54,010 nucleotides of DNA from Bryobacteraceae bacterium (lineage in GTDB: Bacteria > Acidobacteriota > Terriglobia > Bryobacterales > Bryobacteraceae). The notes beneath the pieces were generated by a model, which saw only the letters and a list, made by a program, of their open reading frames with translations, was not told the DNA's origin and did no database searches. This document shows, piece after piece, positions 52,560-54,010 of this stretch. Made by a program: the position numbers and the translations under genes. The stretch spans positions 1 to 54,010 of the forward strand of contig JAHDVK010000034.1 of the NCBI GenBank assembly GCA_023384675.1, in the 5' to 3' direction. Every line of letters starts with the position of its first letter. Positions within the stretch are counted from its first letter, which is position 1.

Positions 52560-53897
52560 ATGTCGAGTCCCGCACAGCCGCGTCTGCAACGCTCGCTCGG
52601 CCTGTTCGAGCTGCTCATCATGGGCGTCATCATGGTGCAGCCCACCGCGCCCATGCCGCCGTTCGGGGCCATCAGCGACGGGGCGAAGGGCCACGTGGTC
52701 ACCGTCGTCCTCATGGCGATGTTCGCCATGATGCTCACCGCCATCAGCTACGGCCGCATGGCGCGCGCCTACCCGCTGGCCGGCTCCGCCTATTCCTATG
52801 TCGCCCGCGAAATCCATCCGGCGGCGGGCTACATCACCGGCTGGTCCATGCTGCTCGACTATGTCGTCAACCCCATCATTTGCACCATATGGTGCGCCAA
52901 GGCCCTGATGAATCTGTTCCCGCAGGCGCCTTACGCCTTCTGGGCCATCTTCTTCGCGCTGCTGTTCACCGGCCTGAACCTGCGCGGCATCCGCGCCACG
53001 GCGCGCACCAACCAGGTGCTCACCGCCATCATGATGGTGGTCGTCATCTGGGCGGTAGGCGCGATGATCCGCTTCGTCTTCGGACAGTCGCCCTCGCCGG
53101 CCGACTTCACGCGGCCCTTCTATGATCCCGACCTTTTCTCCTGGCGCTCGATTTCAAACGGCGCTTCCATCGCCGTGCTCACCTACATCGGCTTCGACGG
53201 CATCTCGACGCTCTCCGAAGAGGTGAAGAACCCGCGCCGCAACATCCTCTATGGCACCGTGGGCACCTGCCTCATCATCGGCGTCCTTTCGGTTGTGCAG
53301 GTCTATTGGGGGCAGATGGTCTGGCCCGCTTCCACCCCGTATCCGGATATCGACACGGCCTATCTCCACATCGCCGGGCGCGCGGGCGGCGATCTTCTGT
53401 TTCAAACATTGACCTGGATTCTTGTTCTGGCCACGGTCGGCTCGGCCTCCGGCGCCATGCTCGCCGGCGCGCGCCTGCTCTACGGCATGGGCCGCGACGG
53501 CGCCCTGCCCAAGGGCTTTTTCGGCTACGTTCACCCCGCCCGCCGCATCCCTTCGAACAACGTGCTGCTGATCGGTGTGGCCTGCATGATCGGCGCGTTT
53601 CTGATCAGCTACCAGATGGGCGCGGAACTGCTCAATTTCGGGGCGCTCATCGGCTTCATGGGCGTGAATCTGTCGTCCCTGATGCACTACTACGTCCGCA
53701 AGCGCGACCGCCACTGGTCCCACCTGGTGTTCCCCGCGGTGGGTTTCCTGGTCTGCTTCTATCTGTGGCTCAGCCTCAGCTGGTCCGCCAAGATCGTCGG
53801 CGCCTCCTGGATGACCTTCGGCGTGATCTACGGCGCCTGGAAGACCCACGGTTTCAAGAAGGACCTGATCAGGTTCGACGTGCCCACCGACGATTAG
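52560..53897 (+). CDS. APC-family amino-acid permease
   Basis: 445 residues with about 12 hydrophobic segments. The first (LGLFELLIMGVIMVQPTAP) is the unwound substrate-binding helix; SYVAREIHPAAGYITGWSMLLDY and GFDGISTLSEEVKNPRR are APC hallmarks. Imports an amino acid or amine by H+ or Na+ coupling; substrate unknown. Complete. Confidence 0.9.
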   Translation: MSSPAQPRLQRSLGLFELLIMGVIMVQPTAPMPPFGAISDGAKGHVVTVVLMAMFAMMLTAISYGRMARAYPLAGSAYSYVAREIHPAAGYITGWSMLLDYVVNPIICTIWCAKALMNLFPQAPYAFWAIFFALLFTGLNLRGIRATARTNQVLTAIMMVVVIWAVGAMIRFVFGQSPSPADFTRPFYDPDLFSWRSISNGASIAVLTYIGFDGISTLSEEVKNPRRNILYGTVGTCLIIGVLSVVQVYWGQMVWPASTPYPDIDTAYLHIAGRAGGDLLFQTLTWILVLATVGSASGAMLAGARLLYGMGRDGALPKGFFGYVHPARRIPSNNVLLIGVACMIGAFLISYQMGAELLNFGALIGFMGVNLSSLMHYYVRKRDRHWSHLVFPAVGFLVCFYLWLSLSWSAKIVGASWMTFGVIYGAWKTHGFKKDLIRFDVPTDD

Positions 53898-53968
53898 CAC
53901 GAAGCTGCCCTCCTCGTGGTCAGAGCGAACTGAACCTCACGCAAATCATCACTGCCCCCGCCCCGGTG

Positions 53969-53990
53969 TTCGCCAATAGCAAATATTTTT
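53969..53990. repeat. Second copy of the TTCGCCAATAGC motif
   Basis: TTCGCCAATAGC followed by AAATATTTTT repeats the motif at 43099-43123 in front of the Crp-family gene. The remainder of 53898-54010 shows no gene. Confidence 0.4.
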
Positions 53991-54010
53991 ATCCCGCCCC
54001 ATTTCAACGA

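Overview
This 54 kb, GC-rich window looks like a chromosomal segment of a Gram-negative soil bacterium. BamA, a Skp-like chaperone, a TonB-dependent receptor and a Wza/Wzz-type export set imply an outer membrane. The TolB-like/TPR signalling protein, the DUF4397 protein, the many small secreted proteins and the RHS fragments resemble Acidobacteriota, perhaps the Bryobacterales/Solibacter group. That placement is inferred from gene content, not from a marker gene search. No rRNA, tRNA or CRISPR array was seen.

Layout. 1-10.4 kb: envelope and redox genes (a free-standing DsbD N-terminal domain, a TPR-thioredoxin protein, a class-B-like acid phosphatase, an M14 carboxypeptidase, an acyltransferase) and a three-gene coupled operon (TolB/TPR signalling protein, HMA-like protein, SDR). 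10.45-23.8 kb: an accessory island of seven N-terminally truncated RHS core fragments (units A-G). 24-28.4 kb: guanine deaminase, superoxide dismutase, gatCA with a DciA-like gene, maf, and an EVE-domain gene. 28.6-33.1 kb: polysaccharide export and BY-kinase genes, and a ketosynthase. 34-37.7 kb: bamA and a Skp-like gene. 37.8-43.1 kb: a mutarotase, a zinc-resistance locus (P-type ATPase, SmtB-type sensor, His-rich protein) and a Crp-family regulator. 43.1-48.7 kb: a tightly overlapping operon, trpC-trpF-trpB-trpA-chorismate mutase-aroF-tyrA. 48.8-53.9 kb: a DUF4397 protein, a TonB receptor that overlaps a DUF58 gene, and an amino-acid permease.

The island is the most unusual part. Six units (A-F) join a nearly identical RHS core to different C-terminal tips. 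Five of the six tips carry an HExxH zinc-protease signature and fall into two sequence families. Each of the six is followed by a small gene, five times with start-stop overlap and once 16 nt away. Every one of these partners has a membrane segment, Sec signal or lipobox. Units D and E are preceded by a colinear ~84-nt leader with a ribosome binding site and an equivalent start codon, and a related leader precedes C and G. This looks like an array of separately expressed RHS-tip/partner cassettes rather than one decaying RHS gene. I propose effector/exported-immunity pairs; activity, secretion route and immunity are inference. Small inverted-repeat elements sit before unit F and after unit G.
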